Assembly: GCA_038216655.1 (NCBI GenBank)
Contig: JBBQPZ010000003.1
Span: 62,001 to 126,000 of the forward strand
From: JAFDWR01 sp038216655
GTDB lineage: Bacteria > Armatimonadota > Fimbriimonadia > Fimbriimonadales > Fimbriimonadaceae
Direction of reading: 5' to 3'
Length of the DNA stretch: 64,000 nt
A program made the translations under genes and the position numbers. Each line of letters starts with the position of its first letter. The first letter of the stretch is position 1. This document shows, piece after piece, positions 32,424 through 41,273 of this stretch. The notes under the pieces were generated by a model. The model was not told the DNA's origin and did no database searches. It was given only the letters and a program-made list of their open reading frames with translations.

Positions 32424-34304
32424 ATGCGCAAAGCGTTCTTATTGTTTGGGATCGCGGCCTTGGCCGGGATTCTTGGCGGTTGCGGTGGAGGGGGATCTTC
32501 GGCTCCCGTCATCACCACGACCACCAGGGTTCTCGCAGGCTTCGTTTATGCCAAGGGAAATGCCCTTGGAGCTGGACCTGAAGTAGTCGTGACTTCGTCG
32601 GCGAACCCGCCGACTGGCTACTTCGCCCCGTCGAGTGGTTTCGTTACGCTCGATGTGGCCAATGGCACGCTGACCCGCTCGCCGGATAGCGAGCCTTTCG
32701 ACATGTCGATCAGCAATGCGATCGTCGTGACGGCGAAGGCCGCCCCGAGCTCCTCGGTGGGCGTTACGGGTTCGAACATTATTCTTAACGGGAATGCCAA
32801 GACGCTCACTAGCTATAGCGTCGATCTCGGCCCGATCGGAGATACCGGTACGGTTGAGACGATTCCTTCGCCAGCTGCTCCGAGCTACACGCCGGGTGCC
32901 CCCGTTGCGATTCAGTACACGATCAACGGATCGGCTCCGGCTTCGCCGAAAGAGCTGTTCGTTGCGGGTGCGCCTGCCGGTAACGGTGGAAGCCGCGCTC
33001 TTTCGATCATCGCCCTGGACTCCAACGGCGTTATCAATCCTGCTGCGACCTTCACGGTCACGAGCACGACCATCGGTGTGACGATCACCGGCACCGGTGC
33101 AAGCCGAACGCTGGCTCCGAACACGGCGGGCAACTCCGCTCCGGAAGGCGATACGACGATCACGGTTCAACTGGACAGCGCCAACGTTACGGGCAGCTTC
33201 CTCGCGAACTTTACCTACGGCAACGTCGGACTGATCACCGTCACTCCTGGAGCGTCCTCGCTTCTCTGGAATACGGCGGGAGTCGCGGCGACGACTAGCG
33301 TTGACGTTCTGGTTACGAACACCTTCAATGCGCCGATGTTCGGCAAGATTGTCGCGCTGACCGATCCGGGCAAGGCTGCTGCCAACGGCTGGATCACCCA
33401 GGCAGGCGCCACGGTCTTCACCGCGGCCAGTGGTGCGACGGATACGACGGGACACTTCACGACCACGATGACCGCTCCGGTCTCCGCGGTTGCGGGTGGC
33501 GGTCTTAACCTGACGCCTAAGGGCGTGAATACGGTCACCGCGACGGTTGGAGCTTCCAACGGTACGGCGACGGTTAAGGTCATTCGACCGCTTAATTCGG
33601 TCACCATCGCGGGTCCCTCGCGAGTTGACGTCGGCACTACGACGCCGGGATCTGGTTTGACCTCGGTCGCCTACCAGCCGACCGCTGCGGTTGATGTCGA
33701 TGGCGCGAGTGCTCCTCTCGCCGACTACCCCGCTCTGTCGCTTACTTACACGGTGGTTAACACCGCGGGAGGCGCGGCATTCGGTAACACGGGTGACAAC
33801 TCGCTCACTACGACCTCGACGTCGGCCATCATGGGCGGCGCGGGCAACGGAAATCGAGTCGTCGCCGGTAACACGGCCGGTGTGTACACGATGCAGGTTA
33901 CGGGTGGCGTTCCGACGCCTTCGAACCTGGTCACGACGCAGGTCTTCGGTGACCCCACCAAGATCATCCTGAGCCCGGATACGAACACCGCGAACGTCAT
34001 TGCTGGCGCCCTCGGTAACTACTCCGGTGCAACAGGTGCCACGCAGGCCGCAACGTTCACGTTGAAGGACAGCGCGGGCCACACGATCCCGGCCGGTGAA
34101 GTGAACTACACGTCCACGTTCACCCTCCAGGGTCTGACCGGCGGAAACGTCACCTCGGGCGGATCGAACGTGAATAGCTTCACGCTCACCTTCGGCCCGA
34201 ACGACGGCCTCCTCACACTCGCTCTCAACAGCGGCGTGTGGTCGGCAGCGAGCGGCAACCGACCGTTCAACATCTCGCGCTCCGTCGGCCACGACAATAA
34301 CTAG
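32424..34304 (+). CDS. Large Thr/Ser-rich surface lipoprotein
   Basis: The start ATG at 32424 follows GGAGGAGG closely and gives the lipoprotein signal MRKAFLLFGIAALAGILGGC, with Cys20 followed by a run of Gly and Ser. The mature part, about 605 residues, is rich in Thr, Val, Ala, Gly and Asn and reads as repeated beta-sandwich (Ig-like) domains, each ending with patterns such as VTATVGASNGTATVKV. No catalytic motif is visible. It is probably a cell-surface structural or adhesive protein. A rho-independent terminator follows. Confidence 0.8.
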   Translation: MRKAFLLFGIAALAGILGGCGGGGSSAPVITTTTRVLAGFVYAKGNALGAGPEVVVTSSANPPTGYFAPSSGFVTLDVANGTLTRSPDSEPFDMSISNAIVVTAKAAPSSSVGVTGSNIILNGNAKTLTSYSVDLGPIGDTGTVETIPSPAAPSYTPGAPVAIQYTINGSAPASPKELFVAGAPAGNGGSRALSIIALDSNGVINPAATFTVTSTTIGVTITGTGASRTLAPNTAGNSAPEGDTTITVQLDSANVTGSFLANFTYGNVGLITVTPGASSLLWNTAGVAATTSVDVLVTNTFNAPMFGKIVALTDPGKAAANGWITQAGATVFTAASGATDTTGHFTTTMTAPVSAVAGGGLNLTPKGVNTVTATVGASNGTATVKVIRPLNSVTIAGPSRVDVGTTTPGSGLTSVAYQPTAAVDVDGASAPLADYPALSLTYTVVNTAGGAAFGNTGDNSLTTTSTSAIMGGAGNGNRVVAGNTAGVYTMQVTGGVPTPSNLVTTQVFGDPTKIILSPDTNTANVIAGALGNYSGATGATQAATFTLKDSAGHTIPAGEVNYTSTFTLQGLTGGNVTSGGSNVNSFTLTFGPNDGLLTLALNSGVWSAASGNRPFNISRSVGHDNN

Positions 34305-34326
34305 TCAAGCCTGACGCAACGCGAAG

Positions 34327-34357
34327 CGGCCCTCAGCGAAAGCTGGGGGCCGTTTTT
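34327..34357 (+). terminator. Rho-independent terminator after the lipoprotein gene
   Basis: CGGCCCTCAGC, loop GAAA, GCTGGGGGCCG (one G-T pair), then TTTTTCGTTTC. The GNRA tetraloop and T-run are typical. Confidence 0.92.
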
Positions 34358-34375
34358 CGTTTCTTTTGGGAGCGA

Positions 34376-34503
34376 GAAATCAGGGGTCTGAAATCAGGTG
34401 ATCTGAAATCAGTGATCAGAAGTCAGTAATTGGACAGGATCCAGGCATCCTCTCATAGCCGATCGCCGATCGCCGATCACCGATCACCGATCACCGATCA
34501 CCC
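34376..34503. repeat. Tandem short repeats before rpsN
   Basis: The first part (34376-34429) repeats a 14-15-nt unit of the TCTGAAATCAGGTGA type. The second part (34459-34503) is a 7-nt tandem array: CGATCGC twice, then CGATCAC four times. GGTGATC units in the first can pair with GATCACC units in the second to form a long imperfect hairpin. The remaining leader to 34636 contains a small hairpin (TCGGGCCC near 34536) and no gene; it could hold the promoter and control region of the ribosomal operon. Confidence 0.7.
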
Positions 34504-34636
34504 AACCTGAATCCAGCATGAGGTATCATCCGAGACTCGGGCCCTTGGGTCCGAAATAAAACCATGCCACGGGCCAGGCGGCTAACCCTCTTCGCCGGGG
34601 GTAGAGCGAACCGGTCTGATAACGGCGGGAGAAAAT

Positions 34637-34822
34637 ATGGCGAAACAGTGCCTCATCATCAAACAGAAACTAAAGCCGAAGTTTGCGGTGCGCGGTTATA
34701 ACCGCTGCTCGCTCTGCGGCCGCCGTCACGGCTATTTTCGTTTCTTCGGCATTTGCCGAATCTGCCTACGCGAACTCGCGCACGAGGGTAAGTTGCCCGG
34801 CGTGACGAAGTCCAGCTGGTAA
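34637..34822 (+). CDS. rpsZ: 30S ribosomal protein S14, zinc-binding type Z
   Basis: This 61-residue protein is the short, zinc-type S14. The four zinc-binding cysteines are in CSLCGR and CRIC, and the ending GKLPGVTKSSW is typical. It is the first gene of the cluster here: the genes normally before it in the spc operon (rplN, rplX, rplE) are absent and a terminated lipoprotein gene lies upstream. Confidence 0.97.
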   Translation: MAKQCLIIKQKLKPKFAVRGYNRCSLCGRRHGYFRFFGICRICLRELAHEGKLPGVTKSSW

Positions 34823-34840
34823 GGAACCGGAGGTCCCACT

Positions 34841-35236
34841 ATGCATAGCGATCCAATCGCGGACCTTCTGACGCGTATCCGGAATGGTGCTCAAGCCCAT
34901 CTGGTAACCGTCGATGTTCCGCACAGCAAAATCAAAATTGAAATCCTGAAGATTCTCGAGGCTGAGGGTTATATCACCAGCCACGAGGTCACGACGGAGA
35001 CGAAGTTCCCGACGATCAAGGTGACCCTGCGATACGATGCGAAGCGAAAGCCCATCTTCAGCAAGATCACCCGCGTCAGCAAGCCGGGTCTTCGCGTTTA
35101 CGAACCGACGTCGGGTCTTCGACCCGTGCGTTCCGGTTTGGCCACGCGAATCGTCTCAACGAGCCAAGGTCTGATGACCGACCGAGAAGCGCGCAAGCGC
35201 AAGGTCGGCGGCGAAGTCCTTTGTGAGGTGTACTAA
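34841..35236 (+). CDS. rpsH: 30S ribosomal protein S8
   Basis: This 131-residue protein binds the central domain of 16S rRNA. MHSDPIADLLTRIRNG at the start and the ending GLMTDREARKRKVGGEVLCEVY are family landmarks. The start follows GGAGGT by six bases. In many bacteria S8 represses its own operon; whether the leader here carries a target was not established. Confidence 0.97.
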   Translation: MHSDPIADLLTRIRNGAQAHLVTVDVPHSKIKIEILKILEAEGYITSHEVTTETKFPTIKVTLRYDAKRKPIFSKITRVSKPGLRVYEPTSGLRPVRSGLATRIVSTSQGLMTDREARKRKVGGEVLCEVY

Positions 35237-35238
35237 AC

Positions 35239-35805
35239 ATGTCACGAATTGGACGAGCCCCCATCACCGTGCCTGCCGGCGTCACCGTGACGTTGGATGA
35301 GGCCACTCATGTCATCACCGTCAAGGGCCCGAAGGGCGAACTGACTCAACCGATCTCCCGGCTGCTTTCGCTGACGCAGGAAGATGGCAAGCTCCAACTG
35401 GAGCGGCCAAACAACCTGCGAGAGGCGCGAAGTCAGCACGGGCTGGCGCGCACGTTGATCAATAACATGGTCGACGGCGTCACGAAGGGTCATACGAAGA
35501 CTCTTGAGATCGTCGGTGTCGGTTACCGCGTCACCCTCGAAGGCCGCAATCTACTGCTCAACATGGGCTACTCGCACCCGGTGCGGGTGGAAGCTCCCGC
35601 CGGCGTAACTTTCGAGTTGAAGGCCGACGAGAAGTCCCGTGCGCAGCAAGTGATCGTCTCCGGCATTGACAAGCAAGCCGTGGGACAGATGGCCGCCGAC
35701 GTTCGCAAGGTTCGAAAGCCTGAGCCCTATAAGGGTAAGGGTATTCGCTACCAGGGCGAAGTGATCAAACTCAAGGCTGGCAAGCGCGCCGCCGCGAAGA
35801 AATAA
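35239..35805 (+). CDS. rplF: 50S ribosomal protein L6
   Basis: This is a 188-residue protein with two related domains. SRIGRAPITVPAGVTV at the start and the C-terminal PEPYKGKGIRYQGE signature are diagnostic. It starts two bases after the rpsH stop, so it is translationally coupled. Confidence 0.97.
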   Translation: MSRIGRAPITVPAGVTVTLDEATHVITVKGPKGELTQPISRLLSLTQEDGKLQLERPNNLREARSQHGLARTLINNMVDGVTKGHTKTLEIVGVGYRVTLEGRNLLLNMGYSHPVRVEAPAGVTFELKADEKSRAQQVIVSGIDKQAVGQMAADVRKVRKPEPYKGKGIRYQGEVIKLKAGKRAAAKK

Positions 35806-35818
35806 GGAGTTCTGAAAA

Positions 35819-36172
35819 ATGCCAACAACAAACAGAAGCGAGCTCCGAGTGGTGCGCCATGATCGGATCCGTAAGAAGATCGCCGGTTCGTCCGAGCGGC
35901 CTCGACTTGCGGTGTTCCGCAGTCTGAAGCACATCTCGGCACAACTCATCGACGACACCACCGGCACGACGATCGCGTCGGCTTCTTCTCTTGAGAAGGG
36001 CCTGAAGGCGACCGGCAACGTGGACGGGGCAAAGGCGGTGGGGAAGACCCTCGCGTCACGAGCCAAAGAGAAGGGAGTCAGCGCGGTCATTTTCGACCGT
36101 GGCGGTTTCCAGTATCGAGGCCGTGTCGCCGCCCTTGCGGACGGTGCGCGTGACGGAGGGCTGGAGTTTTAA
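35819..36172 (+). CDS. rplR: 50S ribosomal protein L18
   Basis: This 117-residue protein binds 5S rRNA. RLAVFRSLKHISAQLIDD and the C-terminal FDRGGFQYRGRVAALADGAR are characteristic. AAGGAG precedes the start. Confidence 0.97.
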   Translation: MPTTNRSELRVVRHDRIRKKIAGSSERPRLAVFRSLKHISAQLIDDTTGTTIASASSLEKGLKATGNVDGAKAVGKTLASRAKEKGVSAVIFDRGGFQYRGRVAALADGARDGGLEF

Positions 36173-36175
36173 GCC

Positions 36176-36748
36176 ATGCGAATGATGAACCGTCTCAGCG
36201 GCAAGCGAGAAAGCCGCAACACTGAAGGACCGCAGCTCGACGTACGCGTCGTGCGGACCAACAAGGTGTTCAAAACCCACAAGGGAGGTAAGACTGCTAG
36301 CTGGTCGATCCTCGTCGTCGTGGGCGACAACAAGGGCCAGGTTGGTGTCGGACTCGGTAAGGCGCGCGGTATCCCCGACGCCATCCGAAAGGCCGAAGAA
36401 GCCGCCCGTAAGGCAATGTTCCAGGTTCCGATGATCGGATCGACCATTCCCCACGCCATCACGGCGGTCTCGGGCACGGCGCAGGTAATGCTGCGTCCGG
36501 CGGCTCCAGGGACCGGTGTCAAGGCGGGCGGTGCGGTTCGAGCCTGTCTGGAAGCCTGTGGCATCCATGACGTGCTTGCTAAGTCACTCGGCAGCCGAAA
36601 CGCGATCAATATGGCTTACGCCACGATCGGCGCGTTCCAGCAGCTCGTCTCCCCGGAGACGCTGGCGGCTCGACGTGGCCTGGACAGCAACGAGCTCGTG
36701 CCTTGGCTTGCGAAGGCCAGAAAGGAGGAAGCGGATGCTGCGCATTAA
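36176..36748 (+). CDS. rpsE: 30S ribosomal protein S5
   Basis: This is a 190-residue protein that helps decoding accuracy. It has the N-terminal double-stranded RNA-binding fold (KTASWSILVVVGDNKGQVGVG, GKARGIPDAIRKAEE) and the conserved RPAAPGTGVKAGGAVRACLE block. The normal RNVV.Lt.G start is diverged. It overlaps rpmD by 14 bases. Confidence 0.96.
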   Translation: MRMMNRLSGKRESRNTEGPQLDVRVVRTNKVFKTHKGGKTASWSILVVVGDNKGQVGVGLGKARGIPDAIRKAEEAARKAMFQVPMIGSTIPHAITAVSGTAQVMLRPAAPGTGVKAGGAVRACLEACGIHDVLAKSLGSRNAINMAYATIGAFQQLVSPETLAARRGLDSNELVPWLAKARKEEADAAH

Positions 36749-37136
36749 GCTCATCAAGTCTCCGATTGGGCACAGTGTCCGAAACCGGGCTACGATCCAG
36801 GCACTGGGTCTTCGTAAGATCAGCCAGGTGGTTGAGCACGAAGATACGCCGACGATCCGCGGCATGATCCACCACGTCCACCCGATGATTCAGGTGGAAG
36901 AGGTGGAAGGCACCCCGGCGAAGCGAAATAACAAGGGCACCGGCAAGAAGGTCACAGGCGGTCCTAAGAAGGCCGCCGCGGTCGCGGCCCCCAAGCCAAA
37001 GCCTGCCGCGGTCAAAGCGGTAGCCAAGCCAGCGGCCAAACCTGCGGCGAAGAAGGCCGAGCCCAAGGCGAAGGCCGAGGAGCCCAAGAAAGCGGCTCCT
37101 AAGAAGGCGGCAGCGCCGAAGAAGGAGAGTAAGTAA
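36735..37136 (+). CDS. rpmD: 50S ribosomal protein L30 with long basic tail
   Basis: The first 62 residues are a normal L30: MLRIKLIKSPIGHSVRNRAT, LGLRKISQ and DTPTIRGMIHHVHPMIQVEE. The next 70 residues are a low-complexity tail made of Lys, Ala and Pro with units such as KPAAKPAAKK, like histone H1 or Hc1 tails. Bacterial L30 is usually about 60 residues, so the tail is unusual. The ATG at 36735 lies inside the end of rpsE. The single-base overlap with rplO (TAATG) and the lack of a stop show that the extension is real. Confidence 0.92.
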   Translation: MLRIKLIKSPIGHSVRNRATIQALGLRKISQVVEHEDTPTIRGMIHHVHPMIQVEEVEGTPAKRNNKGTGKKVTGGPKKAAAVAAPKPKPAAVKAVAKPAAKPAAKKAEPKAKAEEPKKAAPKKAAAPKKESK

Positions 37137-37576
37137 TGGGACTCCACGAGTTCGAACCAAGCGAAGGGAGCTCTTTTAAGAAGCGTCGTGTGGGTCGGGG
37201 CATTGGCTCCGGCATGGGTAAAACCGCCACCCGAGGCACGAAGGGTCAGTCCGCTCGCCGCCAGATCCACCCCAACTTTGAGGGTGGTCAGACGGCGATT
37301 CAGCGCCGACTGCCCGTCAAGAAGGGCTTCAAGAACATCAACCATAAGGAATTCGACATTGTCAATCTGGACGACCTCGAGCGATTGTTCGAGGCGGGGT
37401 CCGAGATCACGCCGGAAACGCTGAAAGCGTCCGGCATCATTCCGAACGATAAGGACGGAGTGAAGATCTTGGCCTTTGGCGCGCTGACCAAGAAACTCAA
37501 GGTCAGTGCGCACAAGTTCAGTCAGGCGGCGAAGGACGCGATTACGAGCAAGGGAGGAGAGGTGATTACGCTTTAA
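37136..37576 (+). CDS. rplO: 50S ribosomal protein L15
   Basis: This is a 146-residue protein. The N-terminus has the Arg/Gly-rich segment RRVGRGIGSGMGKTATRGTK and the core contains GGQTAIQRRLPVKKGF, both standard for L15. It comes directly before secY, as in the classical spc operon. Confidence 0.97.
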   Translation: MGLHEFEPSEGSSFKKRRVGRGIGSGMGKTATRGTKGQSARRQIHPNFEGGQTAIQRRLPVKKGFKNINHKEFDIVNLDDLERLFEAGSEITPETLKASGIIPNDKDGVKILAFGALTKKLKVSAHKFSQAAKDAITSKGGEVITL

Positions 37577-37600
37577 GCGTGATTGCCACTTCATAAATCA

Positions 37601-38980
37601 ATGAGTAGCATAGGCAGCGGCGTTTTCAGCGGTGGGGCGGGGCGAAATGATAAGAGTCTTTCGCTCGGTCTCCTTGAGACCATGCGTCTCGCATGGGCCG
37701 ATACGGACCTGCGGGCCCGAATCACTTTCGTGCTGTTGATGTTCGCTGTCTTCGCCTTAGGCACCCACATCCCCGTGCCGATTCCCGGAATCGACTCCGC
37801 GTCGCTCTGGGAAAAGCTTTCGAAGAACCCTCAGCTAGACCTCCTCAATACTTTTGGTGGTGGTGGTCTCCGCAGAATTTCGATTCTCGCGCTTGGACTG
37901 GGCCCGTACATTACAGCGTCGATCATCATTCAGGTTCTGACGACCGCGTTTCCGACGTGGAAGAAAGAACTTCAGGAGGGTGGCGAGTATGCGCGTAAGG
38001 CTCAAAACCGGCGCACTCGGATGCTCTGTCTCATCCTATGTATCTTCCAGGGCGCAGGCTTGTTCGCGCTCATGGCGAATGCAGAATCGACGCTCGCGGC
38101 GCAGCCTCCGATCGTGAAGGCGACGACGGTCATCTTCTGGACCGCCGGTGCCATGTTCATGCTGTGGCTCGGCGAACAGATTTCTGAAAAGGGAATCGGC
38201 AACGGCGTGTCCCTGATGATCTTCGCGGGCATCTTGATATCGTTGCCAAACCAGTTTGGGATGTTGAGCAAAGCGGTAATTTCCGACCGCACGGTTTCGT
38301 GGTTCTCTGTCATTGGCATGGTCGCGATCTTTCTAGTCACCACTTACGTGGTGGTCCTGTTCACGATCGCACAACGGCGAATTCCCATCCAACATATGCG
38401 GCGTCAAGTCGGCACGAAGATGCTGGGTGGACAGACGAGCTACTTACCGTTCTCGCTCAATATGGTCGGCGTCATTCCGATCATCTTCGCGTCCTCCCTC
38501 ATCTTCATCCCGGGTCAGTTGTCGCTGGCTTTCGGCGGAGACAAAACCTCCATCGGAAATTTCTTCCACACGATTCAGAGCTTCCTGGACCCGTCTGCGG
38601 ACAACTGGCATGCGATCGTCGCTTACGCCGGCTACACAGCGCTGATCTTCTTCTTCACGTACTTCTACACCGCAGTACAGTTCAATGTGGATGACATCGC
38701 CAACAATCTCAAGCGTGGCGGCTCGTTCATTCCCGGTGTTCGACCGGGCAAGCAGACCAAGGACTTCCTCGACGGCGTGATCTCGCGGATCACGTTGGTC
38801 GGCGCGGTGTTCCTTGCCGCGGTGGCGCTAACCCAGTTCATCTCCCCGCGACTCACGGGGATCCCATATCGCTACGTCTCGGTGGTCGGCGGCACTACCC
38901 TGCTCATCATCGTCAGCGTCGCACTTGAGACGCTGCGACAGATTGAAGCCAATCTGTTGATGAAGCAATATAATCAGTAG
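37601..38980 (+). CDS. secY: Protein translocase subunit SecY
   Basis: This is the 459-residue, ten-helix channel of the Sec translocon in the cytoplasmic membrane. It shows FALGTHIPVPIPGI in the first periplasmic region, GLGPYITASIIIQVL (plug and helix 2 region), and the signature RRIPIQHMRRQVG. The ATG at 37601 is chosen over a TTG at 37583; neither has a strong ribosome site. It supplies the channel that SecA (encoded at 60673-63729) drives. Confidence 0.96.
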   Translation: MSSIGSGVFSGGAGRNDKSLSLGLLETMRLAWADTDLRARITFVLLMFAVFALGTHIPVPIPGIDSASLWEKLSKNPQLDLLNTFGGGGLRRISILALGLGPYITASIIIQVLTTAFPTWKKELQEGGEYARKAQNRRTRMLCLILCIFQGAGLFALMANAESTLAAQPPIVKATTVIFWTAGAMFMLWLGEQISEKGIGNGVSLMIFAGILISLPNQFGMLSKAVISDRTVSWFSVIGMVAIFLVTTYVVVLFTIAQRRIPIQHMRRQVGTKMLGGQTSYLPFSLNMVGVIPIIFASSLIFIPGQLSLAFGGDKTSIGNFFHTIQSFLDPSADNWHAIVAYAGYTALIFFFTYFYTAVQFNVDDIANNLKRGGSFIPGVRPGKQTKDFLDGVISRITLVGAVFLAAVALTQFISPRLTGIPYRYVSVVGGTTLLIIVSVALETLRQIEANLLMKQYNQ

Positions 38981-38987
38981 CAGACCA

Positions 38988-39055
38988 AGTGTTGAGTGTT
39001 AAGTGTTGAGGAGGACTAGTCCCGCTCAAACCTTAGCGCTTAACACTCAAACACT
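38988..39055. repeat. Heptad-repeat hairpin between secY and adk
   Basis: AGTGTTGAGTGTTAAG (38988-39003) pairs with CTTAACACTCAAACACT (39039-39055) with one bulged base. The arms are tandem GTGTTGA / GTGTTAA units. It ends six bases before the adk start, and no Shine-Dalgarno is visible between. Confidence 0.85.
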
Positions 39056-39061
39056 TTCCCC

Positions 39062-39709
39062 ATGCGTCTCGTTCTTATTGGTCCTCCCGGCGTCGGCAAA
39101 GGCACTCAGGCGGCCTATCTTGAGCAGCGCTGTGGGATGATCCCGCTTTCTTCGGGGATGATCTTCCGGGCGGAGATTGATGCGCAGACCGACCTTGGCC
39201 GCATGGCCCAGCGGTATATCCAGCACGGGGAGCTGGTTCCTAACGGCGTGACGATCGAGATGATGGCCAAGCGGCTGTCTCGGGACGACGTTCGCAAGCA
39301 CGGCTTTATCCTCGACGGCTTTCCGCGCACGGTACGCCAGGCGCAGGCCTTGGAGGAGATCCTCGACGATATGGAGATGCACCTGGACAAGGTCGTCTCG
39401 CTCGAAGTTCCTGACGACGTCGTGATCCAGCGGCTCAGCGGACGCATCGGCTGCACCAAGTGCGGCGAGATCTATCACTCGCGCAACAAGCCGCCGAAGC
39501 GGGAGGGGTTGTGCGACAAGTGCAATGGCCCGCTGTTTATCCGCTCGGACGATCAGCCCGACACGATTCGGGAGCGGCTGCGCGTGTTTGGCGAGACCAC
39601 CAAGCCGGTGATCGACTACTACGAGGAGCGCGGTTCGCTAGAGCATGTCGACGGGCGTCTGACTTCGGAGCAGATTTACGAGCAGATCATGGAAGACCAC
39701 GGCAAGTGA
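39062..39709 (+). CDS. adk: Adenylate kinase
   Basis: This enzyme balances ATP, ADP and AMP. It shows the P-loop GPPGVGKGTQ (about residues 7-16), the FPRTVRQAQ AMP-binding segment, and a LID domain with four cysteines (CTKCG and CDKCNG), so it is the zinc-binding type of 215 residues. Its stop overlaps the GTG start of map (GTGA). The order secY-adk-map is conserved in many bacteria. Confidence 0.97.
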   Translation: MRLVLIGPPGVGKGTQAAYLEQRCGMIPLSSGMIFRAEIDAQTDLGRMAQRYIQHGELVPNGVTIEMMAKRLSRDDVRKHGFILDGFPRTVRQAQALEEILDDMEMHLDKVVSLEVPDDVVIQRLSGRIGCTKCGEIYHSRNKPPKREGLCDKCNGPLFIRSDDQPDTIRERLRVFGETTKPVIDYYEERGSLEHVDGRLTSEQIYEQIMEDHGK

Positions 39710-40458
39710 TCGTCCTCAAGAGCCGATCCGAGATCGCGAAGATGAAGGAGTCGGGCCGGATCGTGGCTCGCACGCTGCGACTTGTCTCCGGTGAGATCCG
39801 GCCTGGAATTACCCCGCTGTTTTTGAATGACTTGGCCGATCGGCTCATTCGTGAGGAAGGTGGTGTCCCCAGCTTCCTCGGTTACCGCGGTTTCCCGGCT
39901 TCGGCGTGCATCAGCGTGAACGAGGTGGTAGTCCACGGAATCCCTCAGGACATCCCGCTACAGGAAGGCGACATCGTCGGTTTGGATTTCGGGGTCGTGA
40001 AGAACGAGTGGCACGCGGACGGGGCGTGGACCTATGGCGTGGGGACGATCTCGGCCGAGGCGCAGCGTTTGCTCAACGTCACTCGTGAGTCTCTGTTTCA
40101 GGGGATTTCGAAGGCGCGAGTGGGGAATCGAATTGGCGACATCTCCCAGGCGGTTCAGAAGTACGTTGAGCAGAACGGCTATTCGGTGGTTCGCGATTTG
40201 GTCGGACACGGGATTGGGCGCAAGCTTCACGAGGAGCCGACTTCGGTGCCGAATTTTGGGCGCGCGGGGAAGGGTGAGTTGCTCCGCGAGGGAATTACCA
40301 TTTGCATCGAGCCGATGGTGAACCAGGGGACGCTTGAGGTCGAGACTTTGGCGGACAAGTGGACGCTGGTGACGAAGGACGGGAAGCTGAGCGCGCATTT
40401 TGAGCACACGATTGCGGTGACGAAGTCGGGGCCCGAGATTCTGACGACCGAGGATTGA
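39706..40458 (+). CDS. map: Methionine aminopeptidase, type I
   Basis: This metalloprotease removes the first methionine from new proteins. All five metal ligands are visible: Asp in GLDFG, Asp in WHADGAW, His in GHGIGRKLHEEP, Glu in CIEPM and Glu in HFEHTIAV. The GTG at 39706 gives 250 residues. It overlaps the end of adk by four bases. Confidence 0.95.
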   Translation: MIVLKSRSEIAKMKESGRIVARTLRLVSGEIRPGITPLFLNDLADRLIREEGGVPSFLGYRGFPASACISVNEVVVHGIPQDIPLQEGDIVGLDFGVVKNEWHADGAWTYGVGTISAEAQRLLNVTRESLFQGISKARVGNRIGDISQAVQKYVEQNGYSVVRDLVGHGIGRKLHEEPTSVPNFGRAGKGELLREGITICIEPMVNQGTLEVETLADKWTLVTKDGKLSAHFEHTIAVTKSGPEILTTED

Positions 40459-40474
40459 GCCCGCGTTTTTGAGT

Positions 40475-40655
40475 GGGTGCCACGGTTTGCCGCCACGTCC
40501 ACCTTGCTGCGAAGACAGCACTTCCGTCGCGGCTAGCCGTGCGCATGAATCCGGCTTCGGATCACGATTCTCTGACCACTGGGAGGCGGCACGGCTAGCC
40601 GCGACAGGTGTTGTTCTTCGTAGGTCGGTCTGCTTGGCGGCAAACCGTGGCACCC
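40475..40655. repeat. 181-bp nested palindrome between map and infA
   Basis: Outer arms of 21 bp (40475-40495 and 40635-40655, core GTGCCACGGTTTGCCGCC) are exact complements. Inner arms of 17 bp (40526-40542 and 40589-40605, GTCGCGGCTAGCCGTGC) are also exact and share the same centre near 40565. The segments between them are partly complementary. No gene is found in 40459-40815. It resembles a MITE or a structured repeat. Confidence 0.85.
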
Positions 40656-40815
40656 GAGTTTAGGCCATAGATGCTCGCAAGCTCGCGGCATGCAAAGCAC
40701 GGCCGGGGCCATGCACTCCATATGAAGTTATGGAAGGCGTTTCGTTTGTCTGGTTCGCGCGCGGAAGTTTGAACCAAAAGCGCGGATCGTCTACAATAGA
40801 GAGGCAAGAGGCTTA

Positions 40816-41070
40816 ATGGGAAGAAGAAGACCACAGTATCGACCACAGGACGACAAAGAAAAGGGGATCGAGGTTGAGGGCACCGTGCTCGAAAACCTGC
40901 CCAATGCACGCTTTCGCGTGAAGCTCGATGAGGGAGAGACGGAGATTCTCGCCCACGTCAGCGGCAAGATGCGGATGAACTACATCCGAATCCTGCCGGG
41001 CGACCGCGTCCGGGTCGAGCTGAGCCCCTACGATCTGACCATGGGTCGGATCGTGTATCGATACAAGTAG
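40816..41070 (+). CDS. infA: Translation initiation factor IF-1
   Basis: This is an 84-residue OB-fold protein: IEVEGTVLENLPNARFRVKL, then HVSGKMRMNYIRILPGDRV and the standard end RIVYRYK. It has an N-terminal extension of about 12 basic residues (MGRRRPQYRPQD) before the usual start. AGAGG upstream supports the ATG at 40816. Confidence 0.96.
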   Translation: MGRRRPQYRPQDDKEKGIEVEGTVLENLPNARFRVKLDEGETEILAHVSGKMRMNYIRILPGDRVRVELSPYDLTMGRIVYRYK

Positions 41071-41273
41071 CGCGTAAGGCGGTAATGGGCGAGGGGGTAA
41101 GGCGTCCGGATGAAGTGGACCTTCTCGGCAAATCAAAATCTCTGCTTTGTCTCCAGCCTTGGCTGGCTGGCTGGTGGCACCCAGTTGCTGTGGCTCGATG
41201 ACCTGAGCAACCTTATCATTCTCGCAATGACCCGAGCATTCTGACCACTTCCCTCACCGGGAACGAGAAAGGA

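Noticed and set aside
32439..34292. Long open frame opposite the surface lipoprotein
   Set aside because: The forward gene has a ribosome site, lipobox and terminator; the reverse product is very Arg-rich and has no recognisable features.
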